From Hyphochytrium catenoides (taxonomy: Eukaryota > Sar > Hyphochytriomycetes > Hyphochytriales > Hyphochytriaceae): 64,000 nt of DNA. Shown here piece by piece: positions 11,678 to 23,673 of this stretch (position 1 is its first letter; the number at the start of each line of letters is the position of its first letter). The position numbers and the translations under genes are program-made. The DNA lies in contig FLMG01000988.1 of NCBI GenBank assembly GCA_900088475.1, forward strand, positions 1 through 64,000, written 5' to 3'. The notes under the pieces are model-generated. The model was not told where the DNA came from. It made no database searches and was given only the letters and a program-made list of their open reading frames with translations.

Positions 11678-13601
11678 CATCAGTGGCTTATCTCTTGCCT
11701 GTCCTCCTCGCTGATCTTTCTAGGAAGTAGGACTGGTGGTCTTCCAGCTCCACTGTCAGCTACCCCCGCAGGCAGTTCCCTCACCCACTATCTCCTCAGC
11801 GCCTTTCCTTATTTACCTAACGCAGATACCTTTCTCACCCAGTATACTCTTTTGCTGTGTCTGGTGACAGGGAGTTGCGCAAGAGAGAGCTTTTAGCCAA
11901 TCAGAGGGGGGCCCATCTCAGACAGACAGCCAAACCTTGGACGGGGGACCAGAAGGCGAGCAAGAGATAGGGAGAATTAGGCCGGGATATACAGTTTCCC
12001 ATTACGTTATACCCATTTTCCAAAGACAGAATGGATCGAGGAGAGACAGAGTCTTTGGGCAGGTGGTTAGGTGGATGGTGGTCGATGGCTTTGGAAGGCC
12101 AAAGGTCTGGGGATAAAACAAGTAGGCGAAGAATCGAATGTCCATAGTTTTGAACAGCAGACCAAAGGGGCAGAAGGATAGACGGGAAGAGACAGACCAG
12201 GTGAAATAGTGTGGGATCAACAGTCAGAGTTCCGTCTATTGTATCCGAGGCTGGAGAGATATAAGAACGTGGTGCTTCTCTTGAAGAACTCCGAGAAAGA
12301 GGGAGCCAAGAAATTGTGGAAGGATGTAGAGGTATGAAATTGAAAAAGACGAAACACTACAGTGAGAAAGGGAGGGGCTTCCACTTGGCCAGGAAATTTC
12401 TTTGCCTAGAATTGAGGAGGAAGGAGATTCACAAGGTCTCCCTAAAGCGCCCATCCACCCCTCCGCCTCACCAAAAACCAGCCATTGTAGGTGAAGGAAT
12501 TAGGAAAGTGACAGCTGTCACCTATTGAGTCTGTGTGAGTACGCGAGATATGAACAATGCTAACTGGAATTAGAGGCTCGAGAAGATAGAGTCTCTCAGT
12601 TCATAATGGGTTAGGTTATCAGGCAGACCGAGCCACATTGTGAAATCCGGTACAAAGCTTTACACAGGAAAACCCACTCGAATTCTCCAGCCCTACAGCC
12701 TTTCCTAGGAAATATATGGTCTTCTAGGAGGGTCTTCTGGTGCTGAATTGTCAGGGGTGTGTCATCCATCTAAATCAGTTTGCCTTGTAATCAATGCCAT
12801 GGCTGGGTATGGGGAGTGCCTGTGGCTCCCTACAGCAGCTATCACTATCACGTATCTGATGGGGAGTGGCCCCTCTTACCCACAGAGATAGGCACAAACC
12901 CCCAAAGAAATAGAACTAGAGTTTAGAACTGGCATGCACGACCCCACCTATATCTCATCAAGCTTTGGCATATGACCTCCTGACTCTGTCTCCGCTTCTC
13001 CTAAATGAATACCAAGTGAAACAAGGCTTCGCTCTGCAATGTATCCTTCACACTCTGTCCCTCGGTTTTGGCTCTGTCTCCATACTGCCTACTAGAAAGG
13101 AAGACAAGAAGTGTAGCATCAGGAGGGAAGTGGAAGAGAGGACTGACCTCAGCTTTTTACATTGTACAGTTGTAGCCATGATTGTTGTCAGTCATCTGTG
13201 GTGTTGGAGTTACATACATCCCTCCTAGCCTTGCCTTGTCCGCCCCCACATCAGAACTACCTATAGTTCTACTTTTATGAAAGCCATTAAACATACAGAT
13301 AACTGTACTCCTTGAGTAAGAGACAGAATACGAAAGAGGGATGAATAGCTATACAGCGGGCCGAATAATAGATTGAATACTGTATGAGAAAGAGTCAAGA
13401 CAGAGAGAAAAGAGCTACTCCTTAGTTCATAATGTAAGGACTTTTTGTTAGTGCTAAGAACGCACGATGTCCTTTGAGTGTACCGCAGTGGGGCACTACC
13501 GTTTTACCTCTCGGACACCACCTCTCTTTCCTCCTCTCCTCGCTGTCTGCGCTTTATAAACTCTAACTTTCTCTCTCTTTCTCTCTTTCTTTCTTTCTCT
13601 A

Positions 13602-13605
<4 letters not shown>

Positions 13606-13644
<39 letters not shown>
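13606..13644. repeat. (CT)n microsatellite
   Basis: About 19 CT units, preceded by imperfect CTTT and CTAT units from about 13566. Confidence 0.9.
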
Positions 13645-13647
<3 letters not shown>

Positions 13648-14471
13648 TTTCTTTTTTCATCGGCCTCTGTGTTTTTCTTGTTAGTTCTAGATTTCAGCTT
13701 TTGTTATGGGCCAGGAGGAGGCGGATGGGAGAGAGTGCCCCCCCTCTCTGAATCTTCTTCCTGGTCATGAGTTTACCGATGAGACACGGAGAGTTAGGAA
13801 GCATGACGACTGCGGACCTCGTGGTTCTGCAAGGAAATACGTGTCTCTCCGGCTCTCAAGAGTGTTTGTGCCTCGGTATGCGGGTGCGCGACAGTCCAAC
13901 GGTCTCTCTAAAGGGTCTATGAGTCATAAGGAGTAAAGCGTAGTAGCGGCACAGCTCGCCACACCGTAGCCTTTCCAACCAATGGATGACGCAGCCCCCC
14001 AACAGTGCGGTCTCTCACGTTGCCAAGCTCTTTTCTTTATGATTTTTTGACAATGAAGCCCTCCGTTTCTCCTCGCCTGGCCGGGTATTAATAAGGGCCT
14101 GTGAAGGAGATGAAGTGCACTTTCTTCGACCACCAGTAGTTTAAAACTGGCGGCATTTCCAGCTAATAATGTACACTGTGGGTCTATTAGAAGCAAAGGA
14201 CAATAGCGAAATGGAAATCAAGTCTTTGATGAAGAGTTGGAGACAAGAGCTGAGAGCTGAGCAGCAATAAGAAAGAGCCAAGAATAGTCCTTAGAGGTGA
14301 TTCCTAGATAGCAATCTCTATTATTAGATAAGGAAAGATGACTAATTGCAAGCACATGCGGCAACAACCAGCCACCGGCTGGCTTGAATGGTATCAGTAA
14401 TGCTCTAAACAGAAACTAGAGGTACTAATGTGTAGCTCACATCCAGCGCTATGAAGGGGCACCTATACTCT

Positions 14472-17400
14472 CTAAGCTGTGTGGCCTTCTTTGCTATTGC
14501 TCTCTTCCTGAGGGAAAAGGTACGGAAGAACTGAGGCTAGGCTCGCTGCTTGTGCGATAGTCTGCGGAAGTGATAGATGCATCATATCTGCTGCCAGACA
14601 GACTTGCATTGGGTGATCATTGCGCGATTGCAAAGTGATAGGCGCAAGCTTAGGATAGCGCTGACTGAAGTGCGTCAAGACGACTGTCTCGGCCAGCATC
14701 TTCACTCCCACGTTAAGGGCTTCTGTCACAGTGCAATGGCGCTTGTCGAGTGCCTCTTGCTCCATTCCATCCTAGAGACCAGGAAGAGAACCACGGAGAG
14801 AGAGAGAGGCGGTCAGTCAAAGCATACTCGTAAGGTGGGAAGGACACACTCAAGGTAGTGAATGGAAGTATTTATCCCAAGGGAGTAGGCGGCCCCAGTC
14901 CGCTTCACTGTCTATTTCGCACCTCGAATGTAGCTTCGTGAATGAGCAAGGATGCACCCTAGTAGTCAGCGAGAGGTTGGGACGTTAGACTTCTTGAAGG
15001 GTGGAAATTCTGAGGATTTTAGGCATTCTGAGGATTGAGGCCTAATGAAGACAACAGCAAGTGATGACCTATATAAAGGGGAAGTGTTGGCGACGCGTAT
15101 TGTGTACAGAGCTTGTGCAAAGAAAGAGAGACTCGTCGAGATAAGATGTGTTTCCTTTACCTGGCCTACTGAAACGAACTCTTCACTGGGTCGACAATCA
15201 CCAGAGTAGGCCAGCTTCGTGCCGTCTGACAGTTGAAAGACCAATGCGTAGGCATGAGAGCAGTGTTCAACATGAACAGTGGTGAACCTAGCAGTGGATG
15301 TGATAACAGATTAAGAGGTCACGTCGTCAGTTGGACGCCATGTCAGGTCAGGAAGCCCATGAAGTAGCAAGCCTCAACGGCAACGGGTCGGCCAGACGTT
15401 GAACAATGACTTGCAAATAACCAGCCTACTAGATTCGATCAAAGCAAAAAAGATAAGCTAAAAAGCAAGGCTCCCAGAGATCAAGGAAGTTAGGAGAGGC
15501 AAGTAGGTAAACAGATGAAAACAAGCCTTACCTAGTAATTCCAAAAGAGTGCAAGCAGTTCAATGTCTCTGTGCATACTTGAGCTTCAAGTTCCGTCCCA
15601 TTCCCGTCTGCTTGCATTACTTGTTGGTGCGAAAGGGTGAAGAGCTCGTTATTCTTGAACTTCCACTTCCCTTTGACTTGTGGTACAACATTTTCGTACG
15701 CCTTCAGCCAGGTCTCCATCTCACGGGGCGCAACCACAAGTAGCTGATTCCTCTGCATTCCAGTAGCGAAAAGGGCCAAGCAAATCAAATATGGAAAGAG
15801 CAAGATCAGTTTATGCCAAACCACTAAAAGTTCAGCACGATGAGAATGCATTAGCGCAGCATAGGGAGAATCGAGACCAGCGACGCTTACATCAAGGCTT
15901 CGTAACTCTAAGAACCTCAGCAGCCCAAGGTGGTGGTCCGCGTGCATATGTGAGATCCAGACTAGGTCTAGGTCCTGTAGGTTTATTGCAGTAGACGTGA
16001 GAAAGAGCGCAAATAGATGTGATTAGTATAGGAAAAGGGTGCGACGTCAAAGTGACGAGAAGCACCGGACATCTTTGGCAGAGCACGTCATATAGAAGGG
16101 AGGCATTAAAATGTTGCTTGAAAGTAGACAGACCTTAGAGAACTGAGATATTGGTGTCTTACATCAACAATAGCATAGACCTCAGGTCCGTACTTCCTCC
16201 ACAGTTGTCCCAGTGTTCCTTCACCGCAGTCTAGAAGCAAATGCAGAGGCCTGCTGCCTGCCTTTCGTCGTACATAGATGCCGGTAACTGGTGTCAGAAG
16301 GGTTAAGTCAGAGCGTGCTGATATCAAAGTCGAAAAATGATGGACTGCAAACGGAGCAGGTTGCAATTCAGGAGGAACCCACCCGGCGACACAACACAGC
16401 CAGAACATAGGAGATTCAATGTGGCATTGACCAAACATGGGATCAGCGGCCTTGCGCCGCATAAGAATCGTTCACTAACCATTGCGATACTTTGAAGGAA
16501 TAGCAGAACCTGTCCCCAGAAACACTATCTCCACTCCCTCTGCTTCTACTTGTTGGGCTAAGAGTTATTGAATCAGCGAATCAATGGCTTATCGGGCTTG
16601 CTGCAAGACAAGAACATGATAAAGGTTGACTACCGATTGTCTCCTTCCTGAAGTGAGAAATTAGCTCCCGTAGCTGCCCATTGTTGAAAAGCTCCTACGG
16701 AGATCAGACATAAGGAGGCATTGGACAGTGAGATTATGGTAAGGGTTCGAGGAAGTCCGAGCTGCGGAGTTCGGCAGACAGAGTTACCATGAACACAACG
16801 AACGGAGGAGGCTGGAAGAAGGGTGGGCCGAGGATAGCGTGAGAATAGCATACAATCAGTCCATCAAACGAGTCGCTAGCTCTCCTAGGTTTGTTTCTTA
16901 CATCCTACCTCTTCAATTTCGGCCATCGGCACTCGCGTAATGACTTTTGAGGTACTATAGCCTTGTTTTGCAGTAGGTACTAAGGTGTACGACAGCAATG
17001 GTTCCTATACCATCGCGAGTTGCTTAAGATGTCAACGAATTGAAAGGCGATAGATTGACAGAGTACGTTCTCCACTATCGACAGACGTACCCCGAGCTTA
17101 ACTCTAGAATTCAATCCTGTCAAAGAATCCTTTCTCTGCTCATCCTCTTCTGATAAGCCCTCACCAAACGGTAGCGTAAAAATGGCATTGTCTACCAAGG
17201 AGAGCCTGCAGTTGGCCAGAGTGGAAGCACGGAAGCTCGAGATGTCCTTTGCAACAGAGCCATGAACCTACAGACATATTGACCATCAGACAGACGTACG
17301 GCTCAACCCAAGGAGGCGAAGGCGGAGGTCACGAGACAAAAGAGAAGCACGGTAGACGTGCTTTCCTTCCTTTTGACTTCATGTACAGGGGTTCTCCCGC

Positions 17401-19725
17401 CGTGTGCTACCAGCTAGAAACTAGACATGAGAGCGCGTTGATAGCGCTACGGAGCTGCTAGACATACCAGCAAATGCTCTGTTCTTTGTCCAAAGCCCTC
17501 CACCCATAGCTGATATTCCCTCGTTTTAAAGACGGAGATGGGAGTAAGGTGCACACAGACAGAAAGAACCGCGTCAGGCTCTGGTTGTCCTCCAACTTGT
17601 ACGGTCTTCAACCTATAGGTTGACAACACTTTGCTGTCTCTCAAGTGCTGGAAGGTATGCATATCGGGGCATTCGAGTATAGCTATGGGAAGGGTTAGCC
17701 AGTGATCAAAAGGCTGCCAAGGCTGGCGTTGTGGGGAGGGTGAGAGAATGCAGAGGGGAGATATAGCAACGCTGACAAATTGATAAGCAAAGAATATGAT
17801 AGGTCAAAAGTGCTTGAGAGCAGTAACGTCTGCTGAGGTTCAGCCGCGTCCATCTACCTATGGCTGGCCCAGGGGTGGAAGGGGCGACTACATCTTTGGA
17901 GTATACGACCGTTCCATCATCAAGCTGGACGTCTTCACCACGCTGCAGTTTTCCCAGTAGTGGTCCTATTTGTGGTAGACGGGTGCAGGTAAGGACGGAA
18001 AGAGGCCAATTTACAGCCTCCATCTCTGCCTTTTTCACTAGCTCTTCTGCCTATTGTGTCACCAACACTTACCGCTGGGCACACCCAGTTCCTTTGCTCG
18101 TTTGACGAGAAGCTTGCCTGGAATGTCATTGAGTGTGCACAGGTAACTCACTAGGCTGCGAGTCTTCTCAGACTGCATGGTCTAAATGAGTCCGTTTCTA
18201 ACGAGACCTTGACTTCAACATAGGTACCTCTAACACTACGGGTTCCGATTGGGAGGAAAGGAGATCCCGACGACTTCTTTTTCTTCCGGTGGATGCTAGA
18301 TGCAGAAGAGAGGTCTATTAAGCGAGCTAAAAAGCAAGCGTAAAATAAAGTGACAAAATGACAGAGTAGATAGCGAAGGAAGACACGGGAATATGACAAG
18401 CTGCATTTGGATCATAAGAGACATAAAACAAACGAGCCTAAGCTTCTTCACGAAGTGTCCAGGATCAACGAAGTAAACCATGGTGGCAGACTATCGCGAA
18501 CAAGGATTGCGCATAAGGTTTGACGAAGAGGCTAATGTTATAGATCCTCGACACCACCATGTACCCACCCTCACTAGGGACCACGATGGGCCTTATCTGA
18601 ACTTCTTCTCTCTGAAACACGGAGTCGGCCTCCTCTTCCTGTCTGGCAGTGGCGTAGCACTCAGACAAGGAGACAGTGATGTCTGGCCTGAGGGACGCGA
18701 CGTCCGTAGAAAGAAGAGTGCAGGGGAAGAGAGAGGGTTGGTTAAGCATTAAACTAAAAGGCGGGAGCCACAAGGGTTGAAGAGGAGGAGGTAATTGACC
18801 CTAACCTCCTAACAAAGGACTTGGTGGCGCTCATGTATTGCTCCAGGCCCTCAGGACCAACTATATCAAATGCCTTCTTGCCCGAATCGCTTAGAGTAAG
18901 GATGAGCCCTAAACGTTGCCAAGGTATATCGCAATCATTGGAGAAAGAAGAAAGGCAATAGGGTGAGGCCAGAGGCGCAGCTTGGAGGTACATCGAAAAG
19001 ACCGACGGTAGCGAACGCTCCGAGAGGAGAAGGGATTGATAAGCGAAGGCTAAGACTCCAGAGAAGAAGCAATGTAAGAGAATGAAAATTGCAACGTAAT
19101 TACGCCTAAAGAGACGGTGAGACCATCAGACAGGCACTAAGACTGGAGCAGGTGGAGATGACTCTCATTAGTCTCCTCACTGGCACCTGGCAAACCGCCC
19201 ACGGTGTCGGCGTCCAGCTTCGTAAGGAAGATTGTGTTCAGTTTCCCTAGCTTGACCTTGTGCTCCATACAGAATCGTTGGGTGCCCTCCGCAACATTGA
19301 AGATGTATCTAGAAGGTATAGGCGGTTATGATGAAGAAAGGAGTAAAGACAGTTTGAGAAGAAACGGCACAAGAGGCAATTATGATAGATGACGAACTTT
19401 GGGAGACAAGCAGACACAAGTGAGACAACAGCAATCGAGCTATGGGAGACAGAAAGGTAGAAGATTGCTACGAGGGGAGAGACAAGAAAGCACAAGTGAG
19501 ACAACAGCAATCGAGCTATGGGAGACAGAAAGGAAGAGGATCGCTAGGAGGGCAGCCCTGTCCAGTCAAAGGAAGGCCAAGGTACAGGCAAAGCGTTAGG
19601 GCAAGACGAAAGTGCAGAGGGAATGTCTCCCTGGCAGCCGTCTACCTGTTTAGGTCAGTGGCGATAGCAATGACAGGAGCCAAATCTCCAGCGCCACTCC
19701 CAAGAACCTGAAGCTCTACCTTCAT
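14472..19725 (-). CDS. ELAC2: tRNase Z, long form (ELAC2/RNZ type)
   Basis: Zinc-dependent endonuclease that removes the 3' trailer of tRNA precursors in nucleus or mitochondria. Long-form enzymes hold two metallo-beta-lactamase halves, and both are visible. The N-terminal half starts MKVELQVLGSGAGD (exon 19646-19725), then YIFNVAEGTQR and IFLTKLDADTVGGLPG, where the metal ligands are lost as is normal for this half. Next come GPEGLEQYM and GKLQRGEDVQLDDGTVV, which belongs to the flexible arm. The C-terminal half has EIVFLGTGSAIPSKYRN, LLLDCGEGTLGQL, the metal motif WISHMHADHHLGLL, LLVVAPREMETWL, HCSHAYALVF, KLAYSGDCRPS, LLIHEATFED and LTHFSQRYPK. Sample C-terminal exons are 14472-14771, 14923-14958 (36 bases) and one starting with FTTVHVEHC. 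Many exons span 5.25 kb; those between 16.6 and 19.3 kb are not all resolved. No clear organelle presequence is seen before the chosen ATG. Confidence 0.92.
19403..19554. repeat. Two-copy tandem repeat, 76-bp unit, in a tRNase Z intron
   Basis: The block beginning GAGACAAG and containing CACAAGTGAGACAACAGCAA occurs twice, 76 bases apart, nearly identical. It lies in the first intron of the tRNase Z gene. Confidence 0.85.
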
Positions 19726-19780
19726 CGTTCCAGAAACTGCTGATGGAGCTGTGGGTTTCTCTTATCCCTTTGCGCTTTTG

Positions 19781-19842
19781 GTATCGCTTACTATCTGGTT
19801 AAGAACAAGCAGTATCGCTTACTATCTGGTTAAGAAAAGCAG
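19781..19842. repeat. Two-copy direct repeat, 31-bp spacing
   Basis: GTATCGCTTACTATCTGGTT is present at 19781 and again at 19812, with matching flanks. It sits just upstream of the tRNase Z start on the minus strand. Confidence 0.85.
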
Positions 19843-20500
19843 CAATGATGGTCTCCCCAAACCAGTGCCTTTACGAAGCTCACGGCGCCTCAATGGTAGG
19901 CCTCCTGAGGGCCGGCCGATGACAGACTGCTGGGCTCTATCTCCTTACTGCATCGCTCCTCTATCCACTACAATGCAAAGCAACATCACTCTGGATGTCT
20001 TCCGTTCCTTGCATCCCTCTCACAACAGCCTTCCTGTGTCGCTCGCCTTCTTTGCCTCCTCTTTCCGTCAGCTTTTGGCCGGCAGCAGGCCAGATCTAGA
20101 GCGCAATGCGGTGCTTCTGAACAGATGTCACGGAGCTCGTAGCAGATAATTCTGCGAAAGGTTGAGAGGCAGTGAAGCTTCTTATCCTCCCAACATCGAC
20201 AAGAAGAGAAGCCAAACGATAGAGACAGACCAGGCAGAGATGTGATCTGTCTAGCAAAATTAGTAGACGCAGGAAGAGCCAGTGTGACCACGAGATAATA
20301 GCAGAAGGCAGAGAGATCCGACACGTCAACCATCAGAACAAACCCATTTACCGACTGGGCGTTAGCGGACGGCTCTTGCTGATTATTAGAGATAGAGATA
20401 GGTGAAAAGGCATGGAGTGTAACAATAATGTCAGGAGGAGAAAGGCTGCTTGCACTGTTTGGAGACAGTCCGCCATGAGAGCGCAACGTCACCTGTCCAG

Positions 20501-21070
20501 GCCCAGAGGAAGGTGAGAGGACGATGAGTTTAGTACCAAGATGCTTCTTGTCCAGAGACACGCTGACAGGTGATCGCTGCCACTCTCAATGGGAAGGCGA
20601 CATATGTCTTCAAGGCCCTTGTCATTGTGAAACAGCTATGCTTTATTGCAAAAGACGTGTACATTTTAGGGAGGAGCTTGTGTCTCTACCAAAGCCTCCG
20701 AGCCGCGTGTATCGCCACCACTAATCTCTTTGGTCTCCATCGGATCAACTGCCAAGACGCTGGTACCAGGCCAGGAGGGCTCTGCCCAGAGGAAGGTGAG
20801 AGGACGATGAGTTCAGTACCAAGACGCTTCTTGTCCAGAGACACGCTGACAGGTGATCGCTGCTATTCTTAATGGGAAGGCGACATATCTTCCAAGGCCC
20901 TTGTCATTGTGAAACATCTATGCTTTATTGAGAAAAGACGTGTACATTTTAGGGAGGAGCTTGTGTCTCTACCAAAGCCTCCGAGCCGCGTGTATCGCCA
21001 CCACTAATCTCTTTGGTCACAATGGGATCTACTGCCAAGACGCTGGTAGCAGGCCAGGAGGGCTCTGGCT
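20501..21070. repeat. Two-copy tandem duplication, 283-bp unit, over the 3' end of the LRAT-domain gene
   Basis: The block beginning GCCCAGAGGAAGGTGAGAGG occurs at 20501 and 20784 and continues, with a few differences, to about 20783 and 21070. The second copy contains the last 35 or so codons, stop and polyadenylation signal of the LRAT-domain gene. The first copy repeats them downstream with a few substitutions. Confidence 0.9.
20924..20929 (-). terminator. Polyadenylation signal AATAAA (and duplicate at 20642-20647)
   Basis: On the minus strand AATAAA lies about 20 bases after the stop at 20949. The tandem duplication carries a second copy 282 bases further on. Confidence 0.55.
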
Positions 21071-23673
21071 TAACTTGTTCAGGAGCGACGGGTGATCTCG
21101 ACGCAGAGAGGTTATAGTCATCTTCCTCTTCAGGGAAGAACACTCGCCTTTTGCTATCTGGCTGTGAGCTTGCGGAAACGACGCTTCCGGCAGTACTTGT
21201 TTGACTGCTTTCACCCTCTAATGGCGCCTTCGGAGCATTAACCACGAAGGGTACCCTTGGCAGCCCAAAGTAGAACCTTGAGAAGCCCGTTATGGCCCGT
21301 CCTAAGTTTTGAATCAGTCCTGTGCTAGATGGCGTCTGCACTACAGGGGTGCTGAAGGGAGAAACAGGAAGGGGCATCTCACTAATCCACACATTCCACT
21401 CGATCAGCTCAAATCTTGCAGCATCATCTCTGTTGGGCAAATCTATCAAGAGACCGTCTTCATTCAACGCCAGAAACCTGCGGTGCTGTAAGAGCAGGAG
21501 GTGGAAAGTTAGCAGCGGCGATAGCGATGCTTCAGACGAGGTCAACGCAAGCTTGTAAGTGAATGTTAGCGAAACTCTTGGGGGCGAGTCTATGTGGAGA
21601 GGAAAGGGCTCCTCAGCAGGATAGACGCTCGACAAAAGGACTCGATTACTTTGGACAAATGGAGACTGTTGCGAAAAGTACCAAAAGAATGGCAGCTTAT
21701 TACCTGTCTGAGGGCGATAAGGTCACCAAATGGGGTCAGCTCATATTTGAACCCAGTCGGGCTACGAAAGCAGCCACGACGCTGAAGCCCTACCGTCCGT
21801 GGATACTAAGAATATGAGGAAGGAAAAGCGGTGTGAGGCGCCTTCGACAATGTTAATTGTGGGAAGGTTATGAAGAGCGCACTTGGCCAAGAACATCTAT
21901 AGGTCCGCAAGAAGGAAACACATGGCTGAAGGGATCCAAATCGTGCCAAGCAAGACCACTGCAAAGAAGCGCTTTCATAAAGATGGCTCTTATCTCTATG
22001 AGATAGAGACCAAACGACAAGGATAAAGGAGAACGATAATGACCGGACGGCAAGCGCAGAAAACGGGACGGGAGAATCTTGCTCGACGTAGCGATGACCT
22101 ACCTGAGTGAAGGGTTTGCAATAAATATAAGTTAAATGCTCGTCGTGCTGGAACTCGACCACCGTATAGTTATATCCGTCCTGGTAGCACTTTAGCCGCA
22201 GCTTAGCCGCTGCATTGCGAGGAACTTGCGAGATTTTCCGTGCGTAGAACTTTCCTCCTTCCTCGCATAGCACGTAATCGCTATTGACGCGGATCACAGC
22301 TACAAAAAACACCTCTTAGTCCTTGGCTTGGAAGTACTTCCTACAGCCTGGGCTACAATCTATAACACGTCGTGTTCCTAAACTGCTGACACTGTAAACG
22401 CTCACTCAAGGTCGGGTGCTCTCTTCGCCCCTATTCTACCTTGCGTCTCTCTTTTCCCGTGGCATACGTCCATGCATTCTGGCTGCTACTGTCTACCTCT
22501 TACCATGAGAGCCATTCAATTGCTGGACTTTCTTTCCTTCTTCTCTAGCTATCCTCCTAATGTCCTCAATCTCACGCTCAAGAGCATCCAGTCTGTCTAT
22601 ATCCCATTCCCTATCAAAGGGAACCTTCGACGAGCGACGAATGAGACTTTGCTTGCTCCACTGCTTCCCAGTCTTGCACCAGTAACTATAGACCAAAAAG
22701 GATACATGGTGGTAAGCAAGCTGCCTTCAGCGAGAGAGCCCAAGGATGAACACAGAACAAGACCCCAGTAAATCATAGGTCTTGCTAGTTCGGGATAAAA
22801 GTTTAGCAACCAATATTGTCAATCAATTTATCCGAAGGAACGTCAAAGGCTGAGAGGCCGACAATGTGTGGGTTAGATTGGAAGGTAGGCAAAACCCCAT
22901 AACATCACAGCCTGACTAAGAGTAAAAGGAAGATAGAGAGAAGAGTGTCGTTTAACAAGAAGTAGAGCAGCGTATAGTAGTATTTGCTTCTTCCATCGCC
23001 GGCTACCACTTTGCATTCACTTACGCAGCATGCTCGCAGTTTTGTGTCACAATGTTGAAGTTGCCCTTGCCCAGCCCCATCAAGAATCTGCAACGGGCAA
23101 GCACCACCTCTGGGATATCACTGCGCTCCAAATGTACCTCTCCCCAGCGACTGGTGATCTCCAATAAGCCTGACGTGTTATAGTGAATAAGCCTTAGATT
23201 CTCTAGACCTCTGCCATAGATAAAGTCCTTCAGGGTCGAAACGCGCCAGTGAGAGTCTGATTGGGCAGAGGCGACATCTGTGAGCGGCGACCAGACGTGA
23301 ACCACAAGGATTGAGTCTACGTCTGACCCAGACTGGAATACTATGCCATGATGGGTGTACGTGATCGGCCAGCGAGATGTATCCCTAAGACAATGGAAGA
23401 GGTAAGTGATGCGGCGTGGGAGAACAAAGGCAAAGAGTCCAAAAAAATGACCATGAGGGAGCAGTGAACAAGCGAGAAGGAGAGCATTTAGGATCGAGAA
23501 GCAGCAAATTGAGAGCGACATAATCAACCAAGGCGATGCCGCTCTTATTGAGAAGTAAGCGAAACGAAGAGGGGACAAAAGAATTGCTAAAGAAGGCAAG
23601 ACTCTCACCAGATGGCAATATGGTCTGCTGGGCGAAGAGAGGTAACATTGTAAACTCGGGTGAGCTTCGGCAT
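20949..23673 (-). CDS. LRAT-domain (NlpC/P60-fold) protein
   Basis: Six exons join in phase: 23609-23673, 23025-23384, 22504-22685, 22103-22299, 21704-21781 and 20949-21485, giving about 472 residues. The first 200 residues are an LRAT domain: MPKLTRVYNVTSLRPADHIA, then THHGIVF with the first catalytic His, VVHVW with the second, an 'F..G......+.Y' stretch, and NCEHAAYWCKTGK with the catalytic Cys. This is the H/H/NCEHF.WC layout of lecithin:retinol acyltransferase and H-Rev107 thiol enzymes, which move acyl groups through a Cys-acyl intermediate. The substrate is not predictable. A short charged helix (RLDALEREIEDIRR) follows, then two beta-rich segments (SDYVLCEEGGKFYAR; HRRFLALNEDGLLI) and a Ser/Pro-rich C-tail. 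I do not recognise the C-terminal half. No transmembrane anchor is seen, unlike animal LRAT. Confidence 0.85.

Larger units (their letters stand above)
10872..14471. other. Long spacer with low-complexity sequence, no supported gene
   Basis: This 3.6 kb lies between the possible PH-like gene and the 3' end of the tRNase Z gene, both on the minus strand. It is rich in purine/pyrimidine runs, with a GA microsatellite near 11.65 kb and a CT microsatellite near 13.62 kb. Open frames inside it are mostly products of those repeats or lack splice partners and family motifs. Confidence 0.5.
19726..20948. other. Spacer between tRNase Z start and LRAT-gene stop, partly duplicated sequence
   Basis: Holds the tRNase Z promoter side, a 31-bp direct repeat and the downstream copy of a 283-bp tandem duplication. 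A minus-strand open frame at 19986-20561 is present, but I cannot attach it to either gene. Confidence 0.5.

Noticed and set aside
11381-11714. Overlapping open frames with Arg-Glu or Leu-Ser repeats on both strands
   Set aside because: They are translations of the GA microsatellite and its flanks, with no splice partners.
11632-13644. GA and CT tracts as the arms of one large inverted repeat
   Set aside because: Only the simple dinucleotide runs are complementary; their flanks do not match.
13478-13936. Short plus-strand frames around the CT microsatellite
   Set aside because: Low complexity at 13.6 kb, and the 76-codon frame at 13706 has no recognisable feature or partner exons.
19986-20561. 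Minus-strand 191-codon open frame between tRNase Z and the LRAT gene
   Set aside because: The first part looks exon-like, but it overlaps duplicated 3' sequence, and I could not join it in phase to either gene.
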